Positions 28,715 to 35,864 of a stretch of 64,000 nt of DNA are shown here, piece after piece. Location: assembly GCF_026341515.1 (NCBI RefSeq), contig NZ_JAPEOK010000001.1:8370001-8434000 (forward strand). Direction: 5' to 3'. The stretch comes from Streptomyces sp. NBC_00878 (GTDB taxonomy: Bacteria; Actinomycetota; Actinomycetes; Streptomycetales; Streptomycetaceae). The translations under genes and the position numbers were made by a program. Within the stretch, counting starts at the first letter, position 1, and the number at the start of each line of letters is the position of its first letter. A model generated the notes under the pieces. The model saw nothing but the letters and a program-made list of their open reading frames with translations. It was not told the origin of the DNA and did no database searches.

Positions 28715-29023
28715 ATGGGGTCAAGCGGGAGGTCAGGGGCTGACCGGAAGTCGGACTCGGACGAGGAGTCCTCTGCCGAGGAGAAGTTAGTTCTGAGCTC
28801 GTTGGACGCACAATTACTTGAAGGGCTGGCGGACGGTGCGTCCACGGACGAGCTGGCGTCACGGCTCTATCTCAGCCGTCAGGGCATCGAATACCGTGTC
28901 CGTGCGATGTTCCGCAGGTTCGGGGCGTCGAACCGGACGCAACTGGTCGCCAAGGCCTATTCACGGGGCGTTCTCGCTGAGCGTGACTGGCCGCCCAAGG
29001 TGGCGCCGGACTACGTGGAGTGA
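28715..29023 (+). CDS. small LuxR-type (GerE) HTH regulator 2, two TTA codons
   Basis: A 102-residue paralogue of the regulator at 27810-28193: acidic/Ser-rich head (about 1-25) and a LuxR-type HTH ending NRTQLVAKAYSRGVLAERDWPPKVAPDYVE. The recognition-helix DNA (about 44 bp) is nearly identical between the two genes. Two in-frame TTA leucine codons (28787 and 28814) make translation dependent on the bldA tRNA in Streptomyces, which ties expression to development. ATG follows GGAG-rich sequence. Confidence 0.8.
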   Translation: MGSSGRSGADRKSDSDEESSAEEKLVLSSLDAQLLEGLADGASTDELASRLYLSRQGIEYRVRAMFRRFGASNRTQLVAKAYSRGVLAERDWPPKVAPDYVE

Positions 29024-29132
29024 CACGTGTAGTCACGGGCGGATGACCCCACCGCGTTCCCCCGGCCGTGCGGGTTGTGCAAGCCGAGCCGCCGGTCGTG
29101 CGTACCGGCGCGACGATCACTCAGGGCGCCCT

Positions 29133-30626
29133 TCAGGGTGTGGTGCGGATACCGAAGCGCCGACGCAAGGCCCGTCGGGCGGCGTGCACCCCTGCCATGC
29201 CGTGTACACCGGGGCCGGGCGGTGTCGAGGCCGAGCACAGATACACGCCGGGCAGCGGCGTGCTGTATGGGTTCCAGCGCGCGGCCGGCCGCAGCACGGT
29301 CTGCCGGAGGGTCATCGCGCCCGCGGCGATGTCACCGCCGACGTAGTTGGGGTTGTGCCGCTCCTGCTCGGCCGCGGTGATCACCTGCCGGGCCAGGACC
29401 AGATCCCGGAAACCCGGGGCGAAGCGCTCGATCTGCGCGACGACCGCCGCCGTGACGTCGGCCGACGACCCCTGTGGCACATGGGCGTAGGTCGACAGAG
29501 TGTGACGTCCCGCCGGGGCCCGGGTCGGGTCCACCACACCGGGCTGGACGGCCAGGACGTACGGGCGGTCCGGGTGTCGGCCGGCGAGTACCGCGCGCTC
29601 GACCGCGACGGCCTCCTCGCGTGCGCCGACCAGATGCAGCGTGCCCGCCACGTCACAGCCCGGCGCCGTCCAGGGCACCGGGCCGGACAGCGCGAAGTCG
29701 ATTTTGCATGCCCCACCGCCGTAGCGGAACCGGCGCAGCGAGCGCGCGTAGCGGGCAGGCAACCGGTCGCCGGCGATACGCAGCAGTTCGGCCGGCGCGA
29801 TGTCGAGCAGGACGGCCTTGGCGCGTGGCAGTTCCGACAGTGAAGTCACCCGGTGTCCGGTCACCACCCGGCCACCGTGCTCGTGCAGCACCTTCACCAG
29901 CGCCCGGGTGATGGCCTGGCTGCCGCCCCGGGGCAGTGGCCATCCGACACCGTGCGCCAGGCCGGCCAGCACGAGGGCGACTCCCGCCGCTGTCGGTGTC
30001 CGGGGTGGCCGGATCGCATGGGCGCTCACCCCGGTGAGCAGGGCCGGCGCTACCTGGCCACGAAAGCGCAGGCCCCACGCCGGAGATCCCTGCTCCGCCA
30101 TACGCAGGCCCAGCCGGACCGCGGTCAGTGGGTCGCCCGGCGGCCGCCGGAGGTCGGACAGCGCCGTGGCGGCGAGCCCTTGCCACCGTTCCGCCAGGGG
30201 ACCGAGCAGCCCCCGCCATGCCCGCCCGTCCGGTCCGAGACCTTCCGCGGTGCGATCCAGGTCGCGCCAGGCCAGCCCGGCCCGCCCGCCGTCCAGCGGA
30301 TGCGCGTAGGCGACCTCGGGCTGGGCCATCTCCACTCCGTGGGCGGCGAGGTCGAGTGCCCGGAAGAACGGCGAGGCGACCCCCATCGGGTGCACGGCCG
30401 AGCAGAGGTCGAACCTGAACCCGGGCAGCACCATCTCGGCCGTGCGGGCACCGCCGCCGGGTTCGTCCGCCGCCTCGTACACCTCCACGGTGAGTCCGGC
30501 CCGGGCGAGGACCACCGCCGCGGCCAGACCGTTGGGCCCGGCACCGACGACGACCGCGTCCACCTCGCCGACCGAGGCGCTGCCCGCCGCCCACTCACCC
30601 GCGCCCCTCGTTTCCATTGATGCCAC
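29133..30626 (-). CDS. FAD-dependent oxidoreductase, phytoene-desaturase-like
   Basis: A 497-residue flavoprotein. DAVVVGAGPNGLAAAVVLARAG (about 23-44) is the FAD-binding Rossmann motif, followed by YEAADEPGGGART, the typical second glycine motif of the phytoene desaturase/amine oxidase superfamily. The C terminus has the late FAD-binding strand LPGVYLCSASTPPGPGVHGMAG. GTG 30626 has AAGGG seven bases upstream (ATG 30617 is the alternative). It is divergent from the methyltransferase gene. In the RiPP context it could oxidise the peptide; this is inference. Confidence 0.85.
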   Translation of the reverse strand: MASMETRGAGEWAAGSASVGEVDAVVVGAGPNGLAAAVVLARAGLTVEVYEAADEPGGGARTAEMVLPGFRFDLCSAVHPMGVASPFFRALDLAAHGVEMAQPEVAYAHPLDGGRAGLAWRDLDRTAEGLGPDGRAWRGLLGPLAERWQGLAATALSDLRRPPGDPLTAVRLGLRMAEQGSPAWGLRFRGQVAPALLTGVSAHAIRPPRTPTAAGVALVLAGLAHGVGWPLPRGGSQAITRALVKVLHEHGGRVVTGHRVTSLSELPRAKAVLLDIAPAELLRIAGDRLPARYARSLRRFRYGGGACKIDFALSGPVPWTAPGCDVAGTLHLVGAREEAVAVERAVLAGRHPDRPYVLAVQPGVVDPTRAPAGRHTLSTYAHVPQGSSADVTAAVVAQIERFAPGFRDLVLARQVITAAEQERHNPNYVGGDIAAGAMTLRQTVLRPAARWNPYSTPLPGVYLCSASTPPGPGVHGMAGVHAARRALRRRFGIRTTP

Positions 30627-30672
30627 TGTTCAGCCCTTACGTGATGAATACGGCGGTCGACGTCCGGCCCAG

Positions 30673-30688
30673 TTCCGAAAACCCGGAA
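30673..30688. promoter_or_regulatory. palindrome TTCCG-N6-CGGAA in divergent promoter region
   Basis: Perfect five-base arms with a six-base spacer, between the divergent oxidoreductase and methyltransferase genes. The 16-bp geometry is the same as the CTAAG-N6-CTTAG sites upstream of the precursor peptides, though the sequence differs. Candidate regulator site. Confidence 0.4.
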
Positions 30689-30818
30689 TGTGTAGGGTTT
30701 CCCCGACAGTCACGGAATCTCGTGGAAATCTGTCGCGCACATGGGCATTCTTTTGGTTACCCGCTCCCGTCAGTACGCAATTCACGGCGGTGAGCCAACG
30801 ACCGGACACGGAGTATCC

Positions 30819-31580
30819 ATGACCATCGAGCACGCCCACTACGACAAAAAACTTGCCTCCGTCTACGACCGGATGTACCAGAGTGATTCGGAGATACGGC
30901 TCGCGGTCGAGTTCATATCGTCACAGGCCTCTCCTGGCAGTCGAATCCTGGAGCTGGGGATCGGCACCGGCCGCATCGCGATACCGCTGGCCGAGCACGG
31001 CTTCCGTCTGCACGGCATCGACGGTTCCCCCGCCATGCTGGAAAAACTCCGCGAGCGGGATCCCGAAGGACGTATCGACGTGACGGCGGGCGATTTCACC
31101 AAGGAAGGCACCGGTCTCGAGTTCGACTTGGTCACCATCGTGCTCAACACCTTCTTCATGGCGGTCACCAAGGAACAGCAGATCGGTTGCCTCACCAGGG
31201 TCAGGGAGCAGTTGGCCCCAGCGGGCCGGTTCGTCCTGGAGGCCTTCGACCCCGCACCGTTCCACGGCATGACCAAGCCGGAGTTCTCCATGCGGCACCT
31301 CGACGAGCACTCGGTCATGCTGGACACCTTCACCGTCGACCGGTCCCGGCAGCTCCTGGTCGGGACGCACACGATCATCGACGGCGGCCCGCCCTCCACC
31401 ACGCAGCACGTGCTGCGCTACGCGTTCCCCTACGAACTCGACCTGCTCGCCGAACTGGCCGGACTGAAGCTGGTCGAACGGTGGGGCGGTTGGTGCCGGG
31501 AACCCTTCACGCACGGCAGTCCCCGGCACGTGTCCGTCTTCGAGCCCGCGGTCAGCGCAGATCGTGAAACTCCGAGGTGA
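30819..31580 (+). CDS. SAM-dependent methyltransferase, CypM-like
   Basis: A 253-residue class I methyltransferase. Motif I is ILELGIGTGRIAIPLAEHG (43-61), motif II HGIDGSPAML. LVTIVLNTFFMAVTKEQQ resembles the corresponding region of CypM, which N,N-dimethylates the N-terminal residue of the linaridin cypemycin. ATG 30819 follows GGAG by five bases. The gene converges on and overlaps the LinL-like gene by 29 bp at their 3' ends. Peptide alpha-N-methylation is inferred from family and context. Confidence 0.82.
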   Translation: MTIEHAHYDKKLASVYDRMYQSDSEIRLAVEFISSQASPGSRILELGIGTGRIAIPLAEHGFRLHGIDGSPAMLEKLRERDPEGRIDVTAGDFTKEGTGLEFDLVTIVLNTFFMAVTKEQQIGCLTRVREQLAPAGRFVLEAFDPAPFHGMTKPEFSMRHLDEHSVMLDTFTVDRSRQLLVGTHTIIDGGPPSTTQHVLRYAFPYELDLLAELAGLKLVERWGGWCREPFTHGSPRHVSVFEPAVSADRETPR

Positions 31581-32088
31581 GAACGCCCCGTGGTTCCTCG
31601 ACCTGGTCGTAGCCGCCGGAGGTGACCAGGAGGAACTGGGTCTTCTCCGCGTCGGGGGCATGCGGGTGGTGATGGGTTACGAAGTTCAGCACGATCAGGT
31701 ACGCCGGGTGGAGTCGCAGGTACTCGATCCGGCGCTCCGCCGCCAAGGTCTGCCGGAGCTGGGAGAACACATCGAACATGGCTTTCTCGGTCCGCCGCCC
31801 GGGATGCCAGATCATGTGCCGCAGCCTCCTGGGCTCGATGAGCGGGTACTCCGCCCAGTGCGTGACCGAGCCGTCGGCGAGCTTGTCACGCACCAGCAGG
31901 TGACTGTCGGTGTTGCCCGGCCTGGGTGCGAAGAAGGTCGAGATGGGCAGCATGCTGCCGGTGGGATCGATACGATGGCACAGCCGGGTGGCCCAGGGCG
32001 TCTGGAACTGGCGGACAACGGTGAGCGAGAGCCAGGTCGCCAGCAGTGCGTGCAGCCCGTGGCGGGTTGTACCCCTGAGCGTGGTCAT
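31552..32088 (-). CDS. LinL/CypL-like linaridin biosynthesis protein
   Basis: A 178-residue protein with one hydrophobic N-terminal segment (LHALLATWLSLTVVRQF) and a soluble domain: WATRLCHRIDPTGSMLPISTFFAPRPG, then HLLVRDKLADGSVTHWAEYPL and a basic helical region. It has no catalytic signature I recognise. Size, single membrane segment and ATGA coupling behind the LinH-like gene fit the LinL/CypL family, whose function with LinH is thought to include dehydrobutyrine formation. Assignment rests on context more than on motifs. Confidence 0.6.
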   Translation of the reverse strand: MTTLRGTTRHGLHALLATWLSLTVVRQFQTPWATRLCHRIDPTGSMLPISTFFAPRPGNTDSHLLVRDKLADGSVTHWAEYPLIEPRRLRHMIWHPGRRTEKAMFDVFSQLRQTLAAERRIEYLRLHPAYLIVLNFVTHHHPHAPDAEKTQFLLVTSGGYDQVEEPRGVLTSEFHDLR

Positions 32089-33950
32089 ACGAGGGCCTCC
32101 GGTTGGCCGGTGGTGAGCGCGGAGCTGACCCAATTTATGCTCGCTGTGACCCTGGAGGCGTGTTCGCGGCTCATGACCAGACCGTCGTGATTGGCTTCCT
32201 GGACGATCTCGTGCTGTGTGTCGTCGGACAACGCGGCCAGTTCACGCTGGAGTTCACCGTGGACGCGGTCGGCCTGGACGGTCTTTCCGGCGGTCAGAAC
32301 CGCTATCGGGCGGGGTGACAGGTCGGTTGTGCGGCGCGCGTCGGACGCCCAGGACGTGGTCCACTCCGCGAGTTCCCTGCGTGCGGCTCCCCACAGTTCG
32401 GGGCGGCTCAGACATTCGTTGGTGGCCTCCACCATGCTGTCGGGCAGATGCGCGATGGCCCCGCTGTCGAGTTGGGTGCAGTCCGGCCTGAAGTGGGTGC
32501 GGACGTACCTGCGGGTGAAGCTCTGCCTGACCCAGGGCAGGCCGTCGCGCTGTGCACCTGACCGCTGGAGCTGGTCCGGGTGGGAGGAGTCGACGAAGAC
32601 CAGCCCGCCGACCAGGCCGGGATTGCGCAGGGTGAAGGAGCGGATGAGCAGGCCGCCGACGGAATGGCCGACCATGATGTACGGGGGTTGGAGGCCAAGG
32701 GTGTCGATGAGCTGTTTCAGGGCGGCTGTCGCCTCCGCGGCGCTCTGCCTGCCTGTCGGCTCGCTCCAGCCGGCGCCCGGCCGGTCGTAGGACAGGTAGG
32801 GGGTGTCCGGGTGTAATCCGCTGGTCACCCAGGCCCATTCGGTGGCCGGACAGGCCATGGCGTTCTCGAAGACGACCGTGGGTCCGCTGCCGGATGTCCT
32901 GGCCATCACATGCACCTTGCGGCCGCCCACCCGGACGAACTCGCCGGGAGCGCTGCCGGCGAGCCTCGTACGGCGCCTGCTGCCGAGCAGCTTCGCCGCT
33001 CCCGCTCCCGCTCCCACGGCCACGGCCGCACCCGCGGCGAGCCTCCATGCCGCCTTGCCGCCGCTGGTCCGGGTAGCCACCGTGCGCGCAGCGGGAAGGG
33101 CCTTGGCCCGCAGTGCGGGACCGAGCTTCTCCGATACGTGGGCGACCGCGGGGTAGGTACCGGCGAAGGACCAGATGAACCGGTTGAGGCCCATGAACTT
33201 GGCGTTGGCGAGGTGGAAGCCCAGGCCCATCCCCAGGATGCCCCGGGTCACCGGCTTGGGAGCGACCAACGCGAGCGGGAAGGCCATCTCACCGGCGATG
33301 GTCGACCAGGCGATCGCCTTGCAGAGCGCGGGCCGGTCACGAACCATCTCGTAGAAGGCGCGATCGCCGTAAGTCCCTGTCCGGAAGATCTGCGCGATGG
33401 CAGTGCCGTCCCGCCAGGCCGGCGAGATCAGCTTGCTGACCCCGGCGGTGAAGTACGACATACAGCTCTGCGCGGCGATGAACGCCGCCGCGGCCTCCCG
33501 CGCTCTGCGGTCGTTCGGGAAGAGTTTCTCCAGCATCGCGCCCGCGTAGTTGATGAAAGCGAAGTGGTCGGATCCGTCGAGGCCGTAGCCCATGCGGGTC
33601 TGCATGGCCATCGAGCTGCCGCACATGGTTCCGGCCATCGCGCCGCGCTGGGCGCGGCTCGCACCCGGGACGAGGAGTCCTGTCGCAGCCAGGGCCCTGG
33701 TCTGGAGCAAGGCGATCACGTTGGGGTACTGGAGGATCTTGGCAAAGTGCTTCCCGACGGGGCCGCGAAGGCGGGGGTGCCGGAGGCTGAGTACCGGCCA
33801 GCCGAAGATCTCGTCGTCCGCGAGCGAGGTCGATGTGGTCAGTTGCTCGAGAACGCCGATGAAAGCACCCACCGAAGTGATGCCCTCCACCGCGCGGAAC
33901 ACCCGATCCAGATCGTCGTCGCCACTGCCCACGTTGTGATGGACGTTCAT
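32085..33950 (-). CDS. LinH-like fusion: HTTM-type membrane domain plus alpha/beta hydrolase
   Basis: A 621-residue two-domain protein. Residues about 60-290 are membrane-associated and HTTM-like (vitamin K-dependent carboxylase-like): FAFINYAGAMLEKLFP, MSYFTAGVSKLISPAWRDG, GEMAFPLALVAPKP. Residues about 335-610 are an alpha/beta hydrolase with nucleophile elbow MVGHSVGGLLIR (Ser near 430) and a late QEANHDG His near 585. This architecture is described for LinH/CypH of linaridin clusters. ATG 33950 has AGGAG five bases upstream. It follows precursor gene 1 behind a hairpin and overlaps the LinL-like gene as ATGA. Confidence 0.75.
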   Translation of the reverse strand: MNVHHNVGSGDDDLDRVFRAVEGITSVGAFIGVLEQLTTSTSLADDEIFGWPVLSLRHPRLRGPVGKHFAKILQYPNVIALLQTRALAATGLLVPGASRAQRGAMAGTMCGSSMAMQTRMGYGLDGSDHFAFINYAGAMLEKLFPNDRRAREAAAAFIAAQSCMSYFTAGVSKLISPAWRDGTAIAQIFRTGTYGDRAFYEMVRDRPALCKAIAWSTIAGEMAFPLALVAPKPVTRGILGMGLGFHLANAKFMGLNRFIWSFAGTYPAVAHVSEKLGPALRAKALPAARTVATRTSGGKAAWRLAAGAAVAVGAGAGAAKLLGSRRRTRLAGSAPGEFVRVGGRKVHVMARTSGSGPTVVFENAMACPATEWAWVTSGLHPDTPYLSYDRPGAGWSEPTGRQSAAEATAALKQLIDTLGLQPPYIMVGHSVGGLLIRSFTLRNPGLVGGLVFVDSSHPDQLQRSGAQRDGLPWVRQSFTRRYVRTHFRPDCTQLDSGAIAHLPDSMVEATNECLSRPELWGAARRELAEWTTSWASDARRTTDLSPRPIAVLTAGKTVQADRVHGELQRELAALSDDTQHEIVQEANHDGLVMSREHASRVTASINWVSSALTTGQPEALV

Positions 33951-33975
33951 AGCAACTCCTGGTATGAGAAAGGGT

Positions 33976-34018
33976 GGGTGGGGCCACCGGGAGATTCAGC
34001 CTTCCGGTGACCCCACCC
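33976..34018 (-). terminator. hairpin between precursor 1 and linH-like gene
   Basis: GGGTGGGGCCACCGG pairs with CCGGTGACCCCACCC (15 bp, one G-U-type mismatch, 13-base loop), 10 bp after the precursor 1 stop. Sequence is almost the same as the hairpin behind precursor 2. A partial terminator here would give more precursor than enzyme mRNA, as is usual in RiPP operons. Confidence 0.75.
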
Positions 34019-34028
34019 GTGTGTGGGC

Positions 34029-34334
34029 TCAGGCCGCGGACGCCTCAAGCAGCAGCGCTTCGACGGAACCGCCGGGCCGCGCCGAGCGCGAGACCGTGCT
34101 CACGCCCTCCATGCTGACATCACCGCCGACGAAGGCGGTGCCCACTCCGGCCGCGATGTCGGCGGTGGCGCGGACGACCACCGCGGCCGTCACGGCGGCG
34201 GCCGCGATGCCGGCGGCGGGGGTGGCCAGCACCGGGGCGGTGGCCGAACCGCTGCCCCAGACCGTGTGCTCCTCGCCCGCGGCGGCGTTGCGGTTGGCCC
34301 ATTCCGAGATGTGAGAATTCGAGATGTACGACAT
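34029..34334 (-). CDS. RiPP precursor peptide 1 (linaridin-like)
   Basis: A 101-residue peptide. The leader MSYISNSHISEWANR continues through EEHTVWG (21-27), shared with precursor 2. PVLATP at 34-39 fits the PxxxTP motif reported before the linaridin cleavage site. The following region is Ala/Val/Gly-rich with scattered Thr and Ser and no Cys (AAGIAAAAVTAAVVVRATAD ...), and the end SVEALLLEASAA resembles precursor 2. AGGAGGT lies seven bases before the ATG. Absence of Cys agrees with the absence of a CypD-type decarboxylase gene. It is the first gene of the operon with the LinH/LinL-like genes. Confidence 0.75.
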   Translation of the reverse strand: MSYISNSHISEWANRNAAAGEEHTVWGSGSATAPVLATPAAGIAAAAVTAAVVVRATADIAAGVGTAFVGGDVSMEGVSTVSRSARPGGSVEALLLEASAA

Positions 34335-34365
34335 GGACGTACCTCCTGTTTGATTACTTCCGCAT

Positions 34366-34385
34366 CTACCGGTATTTACCGGTAG
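34366..34385 (-). other. 5'-UTR stem-loop of precursor 1 mRNA
   Basis: CTACCGGT-ATTT-ACCGGTAG, a perfect eight-base stem with a four-base loop, lies about 30 bp upstream of the precursor 1 start, within the predicted leader of about 97 nt. It could stabilise the abundant precursor mRNA. Confidence 0.5.
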
Positions 34386-34437
34386 CGCTGCGGGGAATAT
34401 CCCCCGGTTTCCCGGGCTTACTTTCCCGACGTGTCAC

Positions 34438-34498
34438 ACGCTAGATTCTATTTATCGAGTCGGCAACGCATTTTGCCCCCATCTAAGGAATCGCTTAG
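34438..34498 (-). promoter_or_regulatory. precursor 1 promoter with upstream CTAAG-N6-CTTAG site
   Basis: On the minus strand TTGCCG (34461-34466), a 17-base spacer and TAGCGT (34438-34443) match the Streptomyces vegetative consensus. The palindrome CTAAG-N6-CTTAG at 34483-34498 is centred about 60 bp upstream of the expected start, a usual place for a LuxR-type activator. The same arrangement precedes precursor 2. Confidence 0.6.
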
Positions 34499-35031
34499 TC
34501 CACGATTTTCCGCGTGAAGGCGGTTGATTCGGGTCTTCGAAATTAATCGGAGGGAGCTCTGGCCAGGGCTGGGCGGCTGACGCTTCCCGCGCCGGTGGCG
34601 TGGATCGGCCAGTTTCCGAAGCCGTGCGGCCGACGGTTTGATCACGCGATGCCGACGGTTGGGCGCCTTGAATCAGGCAGGCGGTGGCTGACCGACGTCA
34701 CATCGAACCTCCGGCTGGCGCAGGCGACTTGGGAAGGTAACTTCCATTGACTGAGGCTTCGTCGCGTTGGTGGCAGTGAATCTCTGGGGAATTACTTAGC
34801 CGTATCCTATTAGGGAGCGGCGTCCAGGGACGGCGGGATCTGAATGAGAAAAATCCCGCGATGCGCGGTCATGCGCTCGGTTCTTCCGTGATCGTATTCA
34901 GGTCCGGGAGAGCTCTGTCGATCAAGTCCTCCCTCCGTCGAAGCCGAATCCTTGTTATTCTCAGGCGAGGATCAACGTCGTGACCGCCTGCGTCGGATGG
35001 GCGCTCACGGTAACTCCTGACACGACATGAT
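34499..35031. other. intergenic region between the two precursor genes
   Basis: No gene supported. Contents: a small hairpin GCGGGAT/ATCCCGC at 34833-34859, and a 22-bp copy (34949-34970) of a sequence that also occurs upstream of the exporter gene. The region is less G+C-rich than its surroundings in places (34780-34815). Confidence 0.5.
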
Positions 35032-35076
35032 GAGGTGGGGTCACCGGAACGTTCAGGCTTCCGGTGACCCCACCTC
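35032..35076 (-). terminator. hairpin behind precursor 2
   Basis: GAGGTGGGGTCACCGGAA pairs perfectly with TTCCGGTGACCCCACCTC (18-bp stem, 9-base loop), 9 bp after the precursor 2 stop. The core is the same as in the hairpin behind precursor 1, evidence that the whole precursor cassette was duplicated. Confidence 0.8.
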
Positions 35077-35085
35077 CGTACGGAA

Positions 35086-35358
35086 TCAGGCTGCCGAAGC
35101 CCCCGCGAGCATGGTGTCGACGCTGTTGCCGATCGGCGCCGAGCTCGCCAAGCCGGAAGCCGCTGGGGCGACCACGGGGCTGTCTGTCGCGAACGTAGGC
35201 GGCGGAAACCCGGCCGTCGGCGGCGGGAACTCAATGCCGGCGAGGACAACCGACCCCACCAGGGGGGCGAACTCATTTCCCCATGTCGAATGCTCCTCGT
35301 CAGCGACTGCGATTCGGTTGGCCCAATCGGCGACGTGAGTGTAGGCCATGCACGACAA
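35086..35358 (-). CDS. RiPP precursor peptide 2, Pro-rich core, TTG start
   Basis: A 90-residue peptide. From the TTG at 35358 it reads MSCMAYTHVADWANR and then EEHSTWG at 21-27, aligning residue for residue with precursor 1; AGGAGG lies six bases before this TTG, so it is the start rather than ATG 35349. The C-terminal tail SVDTMLAGASAA also matches. The middle is different: EFPPPTAGFPPPTFATDSP, a Pro-rich near-repeat, then PVVAPAASGLASS. The PxxxTP motif is absent (APLVGSVV instead). Its own promoter and hairpin flank it. It may be matured by the same enzymes or be a diverged substrate. Confidence 0.7.
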   Translation of the reverse strand: MSCMAYTHVADWANRIAVADEEHSTWGNEFAPLVGSVVLAGIEFPPPTAGFPPPTFATDSPVVAPAASGLASSAPIGNSVDTMLAGASAA

Positions 35359-35446
35359 GATGTACCTCCTAAATCGCTGCCCGGCACACGCCGGGCGACT
35401 GTGGGTCCGACTCCTCGCCGGGCGCCATTCCCGGCGTGGGATTCAC

Positions 35447-35509
35447 ATTAAATTCCGCTGGCCGGCCGGGCAATACCTCTGGGCCCGGACTAAGCTACCC
35501 CTTAGTCCC
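35447..35509 (-). promoter_or_regulatory. precursor 2 promoter with upstream GGACTAAG-N6-CTTAGTCC site
   Basis: TTGCCC (35469-35474) and TTTAAT (35447-35452) with a 16-base spacer form a promoter on the minus strand. The palindrome at 35488-35509 has perfect eight-base arms; its inner part CTAAG-N6-CTTAG and its distance to the -35 box are identical to those in front of precursor 1. Confidence 0.6.
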
Positions 35510-35864
35510 GTTGACCCCGGCCGGATTCCACCCCTTTGCCCGATTCTTGAGCCATCCCGGGGTCGTGCACCCATTCAGTCCATTTCGTAGTCAGGTGAGA
35601 TACGGCCACTCTGTAGGGTGTTCCTTAGTCGTGGTGCCCTCTGAAGCGCACCGGCGGGCTGGGCGATCAGAATCGAAAATGACTGGTGGCGTGCATGCAT
35701 GCAGTGACTTCGCACGGTCGCGTTCGACCTTTGGTGAGGACCCGCAGGGCAGGCCGCACGCCCGGGAAATCGGATCTCCTTGTTATTCTCGGGTGAGGCT
35801 TCCGGACACGGGCGCCATTCAGCCGTCAAAGAAGCTGTCCGCGGGAAACCTGCATGGGGGTCAC
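35510..35864. other. promoter region of the exporter gene
   Basis: No gene supported. It must hold the rightward promoter of the ABC exporter. It includes the palindromic GCATGCATGC near 35693-35702 and the 22-bp repeat at 35777-35798. Confidence 0.5.
35777..35798 (+). repeat. 22-bp repeat, second copy at 34949-34970
   Basis: TCCTTGTTATTCTC is identical in both copies and the following eight bases differ at two positions. Same orientation, about 830 bp apart: one copy about 65 bp upstream of the exporter ORF, the other below the precursor 2 hairpin. It may mark a duplicated promoter or the edges of the duplicated precursor cassette. Confidence 0.5.

Noticed and set aside
29133..30626. carotenoid biosynthesis gene
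   Set aside because: It is phytoene-desaturase-like, but no phytoene synthase, cyclase or GGPP synthase gene is near; the RiPP context fits better.
34448..34645. 65-residue minus-strand frame upstream of precursor 1
   Set aside because: It runs through the promoter and operator of precursor 1, lacks a ribosome binding site and resembles nothing.
34869..35387. 172-residue minus-strand frame over precursor 2
   Set aside because: It is in another frame than the precursor, has no ribosome binding site, and its translation is an Arg/Ser/Pro-rich shadow; the frame with shared leader and tail is the real gene.
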